Assembly: GCF_040869045.1 (NCBI RefSeq)
Contig: NC_090321.1
Location: forward strand, 77,347,183-77,411,182
Direction: 5' to 3'
From: Eurosta solidaginis
Lineage: Eukaryota > Arthropoda > Insecta > Diptera > Tephritidae
DNA: 64,000 bases
In this document: positions 43,030 through 51,069 of the stretch, piece by piece
Numbering within the stretch: the stretch's first letter is position 1
Layout: every line of letters begins with the position of its first letter
Notes under the pieces: generated by a model
Seen by the model: the letters and a program-made list of their open reading frames with translations, nothing else
Database searches by the model: none
What the model was told of the DNA's origin: nothing
Made by a program: the position numbers and the translations under genes

Positions 43030-43158
43030 GTGTATTTCAAGTAGTCTAATAAAGGTCATTTTGCTCTATTGAATAGTGGAGTTATTTATTTAACAGTTTA
43101 GTGATTCGAACGTTAGTAGAAGGTTGCAAAAAAGAGGAATTGCAGTAAATTCGTTACA
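43010..43158 (+). repeat. Gyp-C 3' LTR, truncated
   Basis: 'cagttgcgaagtataagtgt' through 'cagtaaattcgttaca' matches 40412-40558. U3 and the polypurine tract are missing, so the pol end runs directly into R-U5. Confidence 0.85.
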
Positions 43159-43936
43159 ATATGTTGCAGCGTCAAAACCCGAATATACCAATACCTGAAA
43201 GTAGCGACAAATGACGAGGGCCTGCTTATGCTTGTCTGGATCAAACGGTTGTATTGGCAGGTGCCGGATCTCGTCATAGTGCTTATGGAGATGTTCCGTA
43301 ACCCCCGTGAAGGCGGGGCTAGATCAAGCAGTTGTTTGCTAGGTTTGTGGAAATTTAACAAAAACTGCCTGCTCAGCATTTCGTTGTGCTCTGGAATGTT
43401 GAGCTCTTTCACCTCACTACTTTCACTTTCCAACGTTTCTTTATCTTTCCCCTAGGTGCTGCCAGCAAGCGAATTGATGATTTTATTGCGGCTTTTTACT
43501 TTAAATAAAATTTCGGTGACATGCGTCTTGAAGGTCAGAGTTTTATCGAATGTTACTCCTAAAATCTTTGGGTGACTGACAGTCGGTAGTGTGACACCAT
43601 CGGCATGAAGTCAAATATTTGCGCCATCTATTCCTTCCACGTCGTAAGCAGAGCGGGCGTGGATTTTATCGGTGCGCGAGGTGAAGAAACTAGAAATATC
43701 GGGGAGATAGCTGTTTATTTTAGAAACTAATTCATCAATTGAGGGGCCAGGTCCTGTTGCCATAAGCGTGCAATCGTCAGCATAGGAAATGATTGTAACT
43801 CCTTCTGGTAGTTTTAATATCTAGAAATTAAACAGAAGCGGGGAAAGGACAACACCCTGTGGTACCTAGGCTTTGAGATGTCGTTCCTAAATTGAACCGA
43901 CGCTTGCCTACCATTCATATAATTTGCGATACATAT
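43159..43936 (-). pseudogene. LOA-b: LOA-clade reverse transcriptase fragment, 3' part
   Basis: Minus-strand frames give 'ANYMNGRQASVQF', the catalytic 'ISYADDCTLMATGPG' (about 43791-43750), 'HPKILGVTFDKTLTFKTHV', 'SRNKIINSLAGST' and, nearer the 3' end, 'ELNIPEHNEMLSRQFLL' with 'APPSRGLRNI'. These are characteristic LOA-type RT and thumb sequences. Several stops and frameshifts are present. The upstream part of the same RT continues at 47584-47880 across Gyp-D. Confidence 0.82.
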
Positions 43937-44611
43937 TGTAACGAATTTGCTGCAAATCCTCTTATTTGCCCTTTTGCTAGGTTCGTATCGCTAAATTCAC
44001 AATAACACTTATACTTTGCTACTCGCTGGCTTAATAACAAAACTGATTAATAACTCAAATGAAACTCTACTATTGGCCGCCAGATCGCATGCTTAAGCAA
44101 ACTGATTGATAGCTCAACTCAAACTGAATTACTGAATTACAGCGCCTCTACATCTGTTGCCTTTTATACCCTTTGGTTTCCTCGTTCGCATTTTTCCAGA
44201 ATCTACTAGCATTGTCCATGAGCTCTCAAACTTCTCCGCTATAACTAAAATTGCACAATTTTATACATCTTTTAGGCGCTTCCAGAATCTACTAGTCCAG
44301 TAGCTCTCAAACTTCTCAGATATATGCATGTGTTTGCGCATTGACTCTCCGCTGCTCGTATTCGTACATGGTACATATGTGTAGACGCAATTATTTATTC
44401 GTTTATGTAGATACATAAAGATTGAACTATTGATGTGAATGCTTGTAGTTTACAGTCTCTCGCGCGCACATAGGCGTATAAGTAAATGCATCTGTGTGTG
44501 ACATCTCTTGGCTGCCTTATATATGTGTATACATGATTTGATTATTGACGTAAATATCGCTTAGCATGGCCTTAGTGATGGTATAGCTTAGTGATGCTAA
44601 TATCCGTGACA
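43937..44611 (-). repeat. Gyp-D 3' LTR
   Basis: 675 bp. Differs from the 5' LTR by about ten changes by eye, including an 8-bp duplication (tgaattactgaattac). Contains 'gccttttatacccttt', a TATA box on the minus strand. Confidence 0.92.
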
Positions 44612-44622
44612 CTGCCCTCCAC

Positions 44623-45009
44623 CTAAGTCTGATCGTCCCGATCAGACAAATCTCCCAATCTAACTGCCGCTAGCATCTCCAAATGTACCACTCTTCTAAT
44701 CCGTGGTTTCCCAGTGGTTTGTATGCGGTAGATGGTATCACTGATCTTCTTCACAATTTTGTACGGGCCTTCCCAACTGCACCGAAATTTGGCTGGAACA
44801 CCTTTCCGCCGGTGAGGGTTGTTTAAAATTACCAAATCTCCCGCCAAGAAACCTTCCGAATTAAAGTTCTTGTCATGCCAGTGTTTCATCTTACTACTCG
44901 TTACCCTGGGCCGTTCCTTCACACTCTGTTGTTTGGTCAATGAACCACTTCGTAGAGCTTGCGCTGGACGGATTTGCTTTGCATAATCGGTATCGTTCCC
45001 ACATTTCAC
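44623..45009 (-). CDS. Gyp-D integrase C-terminal remnant
   Basis: 128-residue frame overlapping the end of the gag-protease ORF by about 115 bp in a different frame. It contains 'KERPRVTSSKMKHWHDKN', 'GFLAGDLVILNNPHRRKG' and the GPY/F-like 'CSWEGPYKIVKKISDTIYRI', which normally close a gypsy integrase. There is no catalytic core. It could be made only by frameshifting or as a separate start; more likely it is a passive leftover, although it is preserved in Gyp-C too. Confidence 0.8.
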   Translation of the reverse strand: MKCGNDTDYAKQIRPAQALRSGSLTKQQSVKERPRVTSSKMKHWHDKNFNSEGFLAGDLVILNNPHRRKGVPAKFRCSWEGPYKIVKKISDTIYRIQTTGKPRIRRVVHLEMLAAVRLGDLSDRDDQT

Positions 45010-46861
45010 AACAGTAGTGGTCCGGCTTGAAACTACCCTCGCATTCTTTCTCGGAAATTCGTTGCTTCGTTTTCCTGCGTCTTTTAGGTTTTTTCAATGC
45101 CAGTGTTTCTCTCGCAGGTACTTTTGATTTTGATTTATTTGGCCCATTCGATCTATCAACCTTTGCCTTTGACTTTCGTGGTCTTTGTCGAGTCTTTTCC
45201 ACCAGTGCCCGATTACTGCTGAACCCTTTTTCCAAACTAAAGTTAAGGGGTATGTCCTGATTCTTATAGCGCATAATTTTTCTCCGCATATCGATCCTGA
45301 CGTCATGGTCAACCAAGAAGTCCACTCCCAATATGACTTCATCAACGATCTCCGCCACAACGAATTTGTGTAGAACCACGACTTTTCCAATTAATACCTC
45401 ACATACCACTTCGCCTTGGCCTTGATTATACTCGCCTGTGACCGTACGCAACCTTGCTCCAGGTAATGACTTTACCCTCCTGTTGACCAAATCAGATCGG
45501 ATCAAGGAATGAGATGCCCCCGTATCTACAGTCAGTACACGCTCTTTACCATCCACATTCCCTCTGATGGTAAGACTGCTTGATTTCCTTCCAATCTGCG
45601 ATACAGATATCACAGGACATTCAATAGCCGGGGCAACTTTTCGTTCTTTACATCCGACACGCTCTTGCTCATTTCCGCCAGCTTTGCGTTTACGGCCACC
45701 CACATTGTTGGAACTATTAGGACCAAGATCGCAATGACGTGCAATGTGACCTGGGTTGCCGCACTTGAAACATTTAATAACTCCGGCATTTTTCTGTTGT
45801 GATCCCTTCAGTGCTTCCAAAATTGTGTCTACCCAATCTGGTCTTTCCACTTCCATACGATGAGCTTTGTATGCTGGTTTACTCAATAGTGAGGCCGTTT
45901 CCTGAGTCAATGCATGTGATACCGTTTCAGCAAATGTCAGCTTTGGGTTTGCGTATGTAGCTCGCTTCGTTTCCACATCTCGTATGCTATTTATGAAGCT
46001 CTGGATTTTTACCCTTTCAGTGTATTCCACGGGTGCGTCCGCATTTGCAAGATGAGCCAATCTTTCAATATCTGAAGCAAACTCCTGCAATGTCTCATTT
46101 GCTTTTTGGTAGCGGTTTTGCAACTCAATTTGGAATATCTGTTTCCTATGCTCGCTTCCGTAACGTCTCTCTAAAGCGCTCATCAATGTTTCGTAGTGGT
46201 TCCGCTCGTACTCTGGGATGGTCTGTAAGATTTCCGCGGCAGGCCCTTTCAGTGCCACGAACAGAGCTGCAACTTTATCTTCAGCATTCCATTGGTTCAC
46301 TGCTGCGGTCTTCTCAAACTGTAGCTTAAAGACCTGGAAAGGAACAGAACCGTCAAAGGATGGTGTTTTTACCTTTGGATTGCTTGCTGAAACAGCTGGG
46401 CGGTTTAGTTGTAACTGCTCCATACGACCTTTTAACGCTTCTATTTCGGCATCAATTTTGTCCTCGAGTTGTAAAATTTTTGCATCCTGCTCTTCCAGTT
46501 TCACAAAGAGCTGCGATGATACCTGTTCCGAAATTTGTGCCGACATTTCAGATATACGTGCCTCTTGCGCTTCCAGTTGAGATGCCAAATATGTCTTCTG
46601 TTCTTCCAATTGTGATGTTATACGGGTTTCCTGCGATTCCAGTTGGGATACCATATACGTCTTCTGTTCTTCCAGTTGCGAAGAAATTTGTGTTTCCTCG
46701 CCATCAAGATGAAAGTCATACTCTTCCACATCAATTCCTTCTGCTTCCATTACCTCTCGTAGCCGTGCCTGAAGTTCAAGTTTAACGCCGCTTGTATTCA
46801 ATCCACGGCTCCCCAACTCCTTCATCAGTTTCTGGATCTTTAATTCACTGAACTTTGCCAT
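44894..46861 (-). CDS. Gyp-D gag-protease polyprotein
   Basis: 655 residues, uninterrupted. Residues 1-45 contain a SAP-like motif (LMKELGSRGLNTSGVKLELQ). Residues ~55-160 are a coiled coil of repeated 'SQLEEQKTY' and 'SQLE(S/A)QE(T/A)RI' units. The capsid shows 'VKTPSFDGSVPFQVFKLQFE' and 'YGSEHRKQIFQIELQNRYQ'. One CCHC knuckle follows (CFKCGNPGHIARHC). The aspartic protease has 'VLTVDTGASHSLIRSDL' (DTGA active site) and 'VILGVDFLVDHDVRIDM'. The last ~35 residues read through the deletion junction in a foreign frame. The intact frame suggests recent constraint or a young copy. Confidence 0.92.
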   Translation of the reverse strand: MAKFSELKIQKLMKELGSRGLNTSGVKLELQARLREVMEAEGIDVEEYDFHLDGEETQISSQLEEQKTYMVSQLESQETRITSQLEEQKTYLASQLEAQEARISEMSAQISEQVSSQLFVKLEEQDAKILQLEDKIDAEIEALKGRMEQLQLNRPAVSASNPKVKTPSFDGSVPFQVFKLQFEKTAAVNQWNAEDKVAALFVALKGPAAEILQTIPEYERNHYETLMSALERRYGSEHRKQIFQIELQNRYQKANETLQEFASDIERLAHLANADAPVEYTERVKIQSFINSIRDVETKRATYANPKLTFAETVSHALTQETASLLSKPAYKAHRMEVERPDWVDTILEALKGSQQKNAGVIKCFKCGNPGHIARHCDLGPNSSNNVGGRKRKAGGNEQERVGCKERKVAPAIECPVISVSQIGRKSSSLTIRGNVDGKERVLTVDTGASHSLIRSDLVNRRVKSLPGARLRTVTGEYNQGQGEVVCEVLIGKVVVLHKFVVAEIVDEVILGVDFLVDHDVRIDMRRKIMRYKNQDIPLNFSLEKGFSSNRALVEKTRQRPRKSKAKVDRSNGPNKSKSKVPARETLALKKPKRRRKTKQRISEKECEGSFKPDHYCCEMWERYRLCKANPSSASSTKWFIDQTTECEGTAQGNE

Positions 46862-46912
46862 GTCCTTGTTGTCCTTTAGAATTTATTCAACAATTCCTCT
46901 TCTGACACCAAT

Positions 46913-47579
46913 TGTAACGAATTTGCTGCAAATCCTCTTATTTGCCCTTTTGCTAGGTTCGTATCGCTAAATTCACAATAACACTTATACTTTGCTACTC
47001 GCTGGCTTAATAACCAAACTGATTAATAACTCAAATGAAACTCTACTATTGGCCGCCAGATCGCGTGCTTAAGCAAACTGATTGATAGCTCAACTCAAAC
47101 TGAATTACAGCGCCTCTACATCTGTTGCCTTTTATACCCTTTGGTTTCCTCGTTCGCATTTTTCCAGAATCTACTAGCATTGTCCATGAGCTCTCAAACT
47201 TCTCAGCTATAACTAAACTTGCACAATTTTATACATCTTTTAGGCGCTTCCAGAATCTACTAGTCCAGTAGCTCTCAAACTTCTCAGATATATGCATGTG
47301 TTTGCGCATTGACTCTCCGCTGCTCGTATTCGTACATGGTACATATGTGTAGACGCAATTATTTATTCGTTTATGTAGATACATAAAGATTGAATTATTG
47401 ATGTGAATGTTTGTAGTTTACAGTCTCTCGCGCGCACACAGGCGTATAAGTAAATGCATCTGTGTGTGACATCTCTTGGCTGCCTTTTATATGTGTATAC
47501 ATGATTTGATTATTGACGTAAATATCGCTTAGCATGGCCTTAGTGATGGTATAGCTTAGTGATGCTAATATCCGTGACA
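46913..47579 (-). repeat. Gyp-D 5' LTR
   Basis: 667 bp. On the minus strand it begins tgtcacggatattagc and ends aaattcgttaca. It is followed by 'attggtgtcagaagaggaa' (primer-binding region) and by the gag ATG 52 bp downstream. Confidence 0.92.
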
Positions 47580-47880
47580 ATATTTTTAGACAAGGGGGGA
47601 GGTGTGAGCCTTCTATGTTTTGGAGTAGCGTGCCGTGGTTGACTGTGTCAAAAGCTTTTGACAGGTCAAGTGCCACGAGCACCGTCCTATGATGGGTTTT
47701 TCCTGATTTAGTCCGTAATTAATCTTGGTGTTTACGGCATTTGGTGCGGTGTTGGTGCTGTGTATTTTATGGAAGCCATATTGGTGCGTGGCGAGGCAAA
47801 GATTTGCCGTAAATTGAGGGAGCAAAACGGTTCCAATGTCTTCGCTACTGGCGAAAGGAGTTATATCGGTCGATATGACT
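47580..47880 (-). pseudogene. LOA-b: LOA-clade reverse transcriptase fragment, 5' part
   Basis: Minus-strand frames give 'LLPQFTANLCLATHQYGFHK', 'STNTAPNAVNTKINYGLNQ' and 'VLVALDLSKAFDTVNHGTLL' (RT palm with the first catalytic Asp), ending at 'SHLPPCLK' where Gyp-D begins. It continues at 43936. A frameshift separates the first two segments. Confidence 0.82.
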
Positions 47881-48526
47881 CGCCTTCGTTAGTAAAAGGG
47901 TAAATACTAGAGGGGTCGACTGTTAATACTCGTTGCGGGAAAGGAGTCAGAAGACGCGGACTGACATCGACAACAATAATCTGATGGCGGAAAATAAATG
48001 AGATATTTGCAGTTAAAGTTGGCAATTTTCATGTGGTTTTTATAAAATTGTTGTACACAGGTAAACATTGTGTGTACAAAGGGGTTTTGCACGGAAGGCC
48101 GCCAAATAAGAAAAAAGTGTTGTGCACAAAAATATTATGAATCTCACCCCCCGTTTCGGAGGGACCCGGCTTAATTTTTGGGTTTTTCGTTAATATCTTT
48201 TGAACGACTCAACATTTTCCGTCTTCGGCTTATTAATACTGAGGTCTGATATTTTTGGACGCGTATTAGCAGTCGGATCCCTGTTCTAGGCTTTTATCGA
48301 AAAAAATCAAAAATTGAAAACCTAGATCTGGCATTGCACCGACCGTCTTTGCATGGTATTTGAAGACCCAAACCACTGTGTCTGCTGTAAATAAAACTTG
48401 CAATATAACATAACATAAGCATTGCAATCGAATAGAAACAAGCCTCGAAAACAAAATGCAAATAGAACGTGTACGGTACGTTATTCGTTTTTTTTACTAT
48501 GTACCCTTTATAATACATACATATGT
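47881..48526. other. Unassigned intronic DNA
   Basis: No recognised gene or repeat. A slightly GC-rich patch at about 48150-48175 (caccccccgtttcggaggga) stands out. Frames are short. Confidence 0.45.
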
Positions 48527-48837
48527 ATTAGGGTGGGTCAAATTTATTGTTGAAAAGGCACATCCAGTTTCTGAATATATAGGTCATACTGAGTAATATT
48601 GTTCACGGGACCATAGGTCTGAAATGAATTTCGTGCCTCCCTAATTTTGTTAGAAAATTTTATATCCCTCTCCGAATCCGAATTTGACATTTATTTTCGT
48701 GTATTTTGTTTGTGACATCCGCTATTCGGGTTGGGAAGAAGCCGCTATTCGGTTAGTATGACCCATAGAGTCAGAAATTGGATGTGCACCTGAAGTTTTT
48801 TCCCCCATTTTTCCCCATAAAATTTGACCCGCCTAAA
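48527..48837. mobile_element. MITE with TTAGGGTGGGTCAAATTT termini
   Basis: Left end 'tattagggtgggtcaaattt' and right end 'aaaatttgacccgcctaaa' are inverted copies with one mismatch over about 17 bp. Length about 310 bp, noncoding. The same terminal motif, with GATTT after GGGTC, occurs at 36719 and 62613. The target-site duplication is unclear. Confidence 0.75.
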
Positions 48838-48867
48838 GCTTTTTCTGTCTATCTCTGCCCTCCGCGC

Positions 48868-48888
48868 CCCCCCCCCCCCCCCCCTCCT
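48868..48888. repeat. Poly-C tract
   Basis: A run of about 19 C followed by a pyrimidine-rich zone to about 49030. Homopolymers of this size are prone to length error. Confidence 0.8.
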
Positions 48889-49229
48889 CAAATGTTTCTT
48901 AATCCTTTTATTAAATCTTTCCTCTGTCTTTTTTGCATCATCTATCTCTATCTTCGTCTCACTCTTTCTCAGGCTCCTTCTCCTTAATTTGTTTCTCTTC
49001 TCTCAAGTTCTTCTCGTTCTTCTTCATCCTATATTGCCAGTCCTAGAGGGTCGTATGTATTTTGTTCCAGTCCCAGTCCCACTCCGAGTCTCAGTCCCAT
49101 TATATTCCAAATTTCAGGCAAATCGAATAGGACGTATGTAAATAGGTATGTGGGTATTACTAATTCATGTCTTTATTTCGGCTTCGCATACATATTTATC
49201 AGTTCTGCCAGGTTGATGCGACTAAATCG

Positions 49230-49680
49230 AATATCACAATGAAAATTACTTTAAAGCTCTCAGCAACAGCATTCATTTGATATCCATATTGTATAAACAC
49301 TGTCTAGGCATACTCGGGTCCACGTTTTGGCTTATATTTCGAGACCCTAGTCACCCAGGGTATGAAAATTACCCTCTACTAAAGCACTCATCAACAGCTT
49401 TCATTTGTTATTCATATACTATAAACACATTCTAGGGGTACCCGGGTTCACGTTTTGGCTTATAGCTCGAGACCCTAGTCACATATTGTACAAACACATC
49501 CCAGGATTACGCAGGTCCACGTTTTGATCTCAATACCCTAGCCAGAACGGGATAAACAGTATCCCATATCCGTCTCCTGGTTCTAAGCTACCTCTCCACC
49601 AATTTTCAGCCAAATCGGTTCATCCGTTCTTGAGTTATAAATAGTGTAACTAACACCACTTTCTTTTATATATATAGATA
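49230..49680. repeat. Diverged relative of the 130-bp minisatellite, with transposon-like end
   Basis: Three loose units of about 120 bp carrying 'acagcattcatttgatatcc' or 'acagctttcatttgttattc', 'aaacacattctaggggtacc' and 'cacgttttggcttat'. They parallel the H1/H2 satellite landmarks 'acctttcatttgataccc' and 'aaacacattctagagtcacc'. It closes with 'gttataaatagtgtaactaa' and 'atatatatagata', a common end of dipteran noncoding elements. Confidence 0.65.
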
Positions 49681-49794
49681 AAATATTACATATACGCAGT
49701 GGTGCACCTCTTTTCAGTTGGTGTGGATATGTTTGTACACGTGCTTATTTAATTTTACATACATATATGAGATATAACCTATCCTATCTTTCAA

Positions 49795-49910
49795 GTTAGA
49801 TCAAACTACACACGGGGTGCAAAACAAATTCAAAATCGGTTCAGGAGTTTGGGAGGCCATCGCGGACACACAAAGTGACACGAGATTTTTAAATATAATA
49901 ATAGTTATAA
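49795..49910. repeat. Fragment of a dispersed noncoding repeat
   Basis: 'aaaatcggttcaggagtttg' and 'catcgcggacacacaaagtg' are phrases recurring in fly noncoding elements of the same general type as the preceding block. Only one copy is seen in this window, so the call is from memory. Confidence 0.35.
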
Positions 49911-50286
49911 TATTTGTATCATTTCGTGACTTTGTGTTTGCGAGTTTGTGACATTGCCTAAAAATGTGCGCAGATTTCGTGTTGGGGTTGATGATTTTAG
50001 TGATTTTTTTTACGAATTTTTGTGTTAGTCCCCATTTCAAAGCGTTTACATTGGTGTCATTCGCATTTTATTTAACCTTTCCCACGCGAATGCCAGGACA
50101 TCAATGCATCGCAAGAAAATGCACTAGCTTACATTCGATAAAGACATATATTGCATAGGTGGATCGTACTTTCAGGCCAGATGCGATGAAATACGATCAA
50201 ATCATTTATAAAAAGCGTCGCATTTGGAATTTGGAACCCAAGCTGACGCTTTTGGTCCAGTGTAAATGTTACATAAAAAAACTTAC

Positions 50287-50448
50287 CGCATTTCACAAAT
50301 ATCACATTTATGAAGCTTTTCGCCGCTATGAAGTCGTTTATGATACTTTAAATGGCCTTTTTGCCTATAACATTTACCACAAATATCGCACTCAAGTTCG
50401 TTGCCTTGAAGTTTAAGTTGCTTGCCATCTTCAAGATTTTCTTTGCAT
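50287..50448 (-). CDS. C2H2 zinc-finger gene, upstream exon
   Basis: 162-bp exon on the minus strand with a good acceptor (ttatttattcag before 50448) and donor (cg|gtaagt, GT at 50286-50285). It encodes an acidic-basic lead-in, one full finger CDICGKCYRQKGHLKYHKRLH, a linker SGEKLHK and the first half of the next finger (CDICEM plus CG of Arg). The codon is completed by the first base of exon 38301-37989. Upstream exons (the acceptor is in phase with one leftover base) were not found in the window. Likely a nuclear DNA-binding transcription regulator; the exact gene is not recognised. Confidence 0.88.
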
Positions 50449-50689
50449 CTGAATAAATAAAAAACACAGATAATCAAAGAAACTAAGAATAGGTTAGATG
50501 CATATTATCATGAAAATATGACGTCCAATAACCTCAATGGAATTAAAGTGAATTCATAATTTAATTATTTGTAAAGATGCAAATTGTAAACTTATTGTAA
50601 ACATACTGTAACTCTACTTACATACCAAAAGCTGAATATTGTAGTATATTCATAGATAATAGGTATTTATAACCACAGCTAACATATCA

Positions 50690-51062
50690 AAACATGGAGA
50701 TGAGCAATAAAGGAAAAAGAGGAAGAACTTACTTCCGCTAGAACATTGAACACCGTGACACGTCTTTTATTCAACAAGGAAAAAATTTCTCTAGTAATTG
50801 ACTTTAAATACATATAAAATCGTTAATTTTATAACTCAGGTGTGGAGACAACCACACACCCCATTTGGAAAAATTTATATTTATTGGATAACTAAAATGG
50901 CCAACCCAAAACAAAAATTGACGAATACACCACAAGAGGCCGGGTGGAACTTCCTCCATCAGCCACAACGCAACAGTTGCGCAACCTATTGCAGAGCGTA
51001 GTGGGAGCTGGAGCAAATACAATAGCCTCTGCTTCTGACGAAACTGGCGATGCCGTCAATAT
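50690..51062 (+). other. Possible LTR-element 5' fragment, unassigned
   Basis: Contains 'gtgacacgtcttttattcaa' and a short frame from ATG 50897 (MANPKQKLTNTPQEAGW) that loses register after about 35 codons. The look is that of a retroelement leader and gag start, but I cannot place it in a family. It abuts the tail of NLR-3. Confidence 0.3.
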
Positions 51063-51069
51063 TGATATT

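Larger units (their letters stand above)
39489..43158 (+). mobile_element. Gyp-C: non-autonomous gypsy element (gag-protease, no RT)
   Basis: Left LTR 39489-40558 begins tgtgacgaatattag and ends attcgttaca. 'atat' lies on both sides (39485-39488 and 43159-43162), consistent with a 4-bp target-site duplication. The internal region encodes gag, protease and only the C-terminal tip of integrase. The right LTR keeps only its 3' ~150 bp. The same internal deletion is present in Gyp-D. Confidence 0.88.
43937..47579 (-). mobile_element. Gyp-D: non-autonomous gypsy element (gag-protease, no RT), structurally complete
   Basis: LTRs 43937-44611 and 46913-47579 (about 98 percent identical, TG...CA) enclose a 2.3-kb interior. 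'atat' target-site duplication: 43933-43936 and 47580-47583. The element is inserted in LOA-b. The interior has one long gag-protease ORF and the C-terminal tip of integrase in another frame. The polypurine tract (aggtggagggcag on the minus strand) abuts the 3' LTR at 44612-44624. Confidence 0.93.
38302..50286 (-). other. 11,985-bp intron of the C2H2 gene, filled with mobile elements
   Basis: Bounded by a GTAAGT donor (50286-50281 on the minus strand) and an AG acceptor (38303-38302). It contains a SINE-like relic, Gyp-C, LOA-b, Gyp-D, a MITE and a diverged minisatellite, with both orientations represented. The intron is inferred from exon reading frames, not from transcripts. Confidence 0.82.

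Noticed and set aside
46033..46785. Plus-strand frames of 98-141 codons over Gyp-D
   Set aside because: Antisense shadows of the 655-codon Gyp-D gag-protease ORF.
48868..49030. Pyrimidine tract as a functional splice or regulatory element
   Set aside because: It is a simple poly-C and CT-rich tract in an intron, with no associated acceptor or exon on either strand.
50449..50477. MIICVFYLF as the N-terminus of the zinc-finger protein
   Set aside because: These codons lie upstream of a good splice acceptor (ttatttattcag) and are hydrophobic intron sequence, so the exon more likely starts at 50448.
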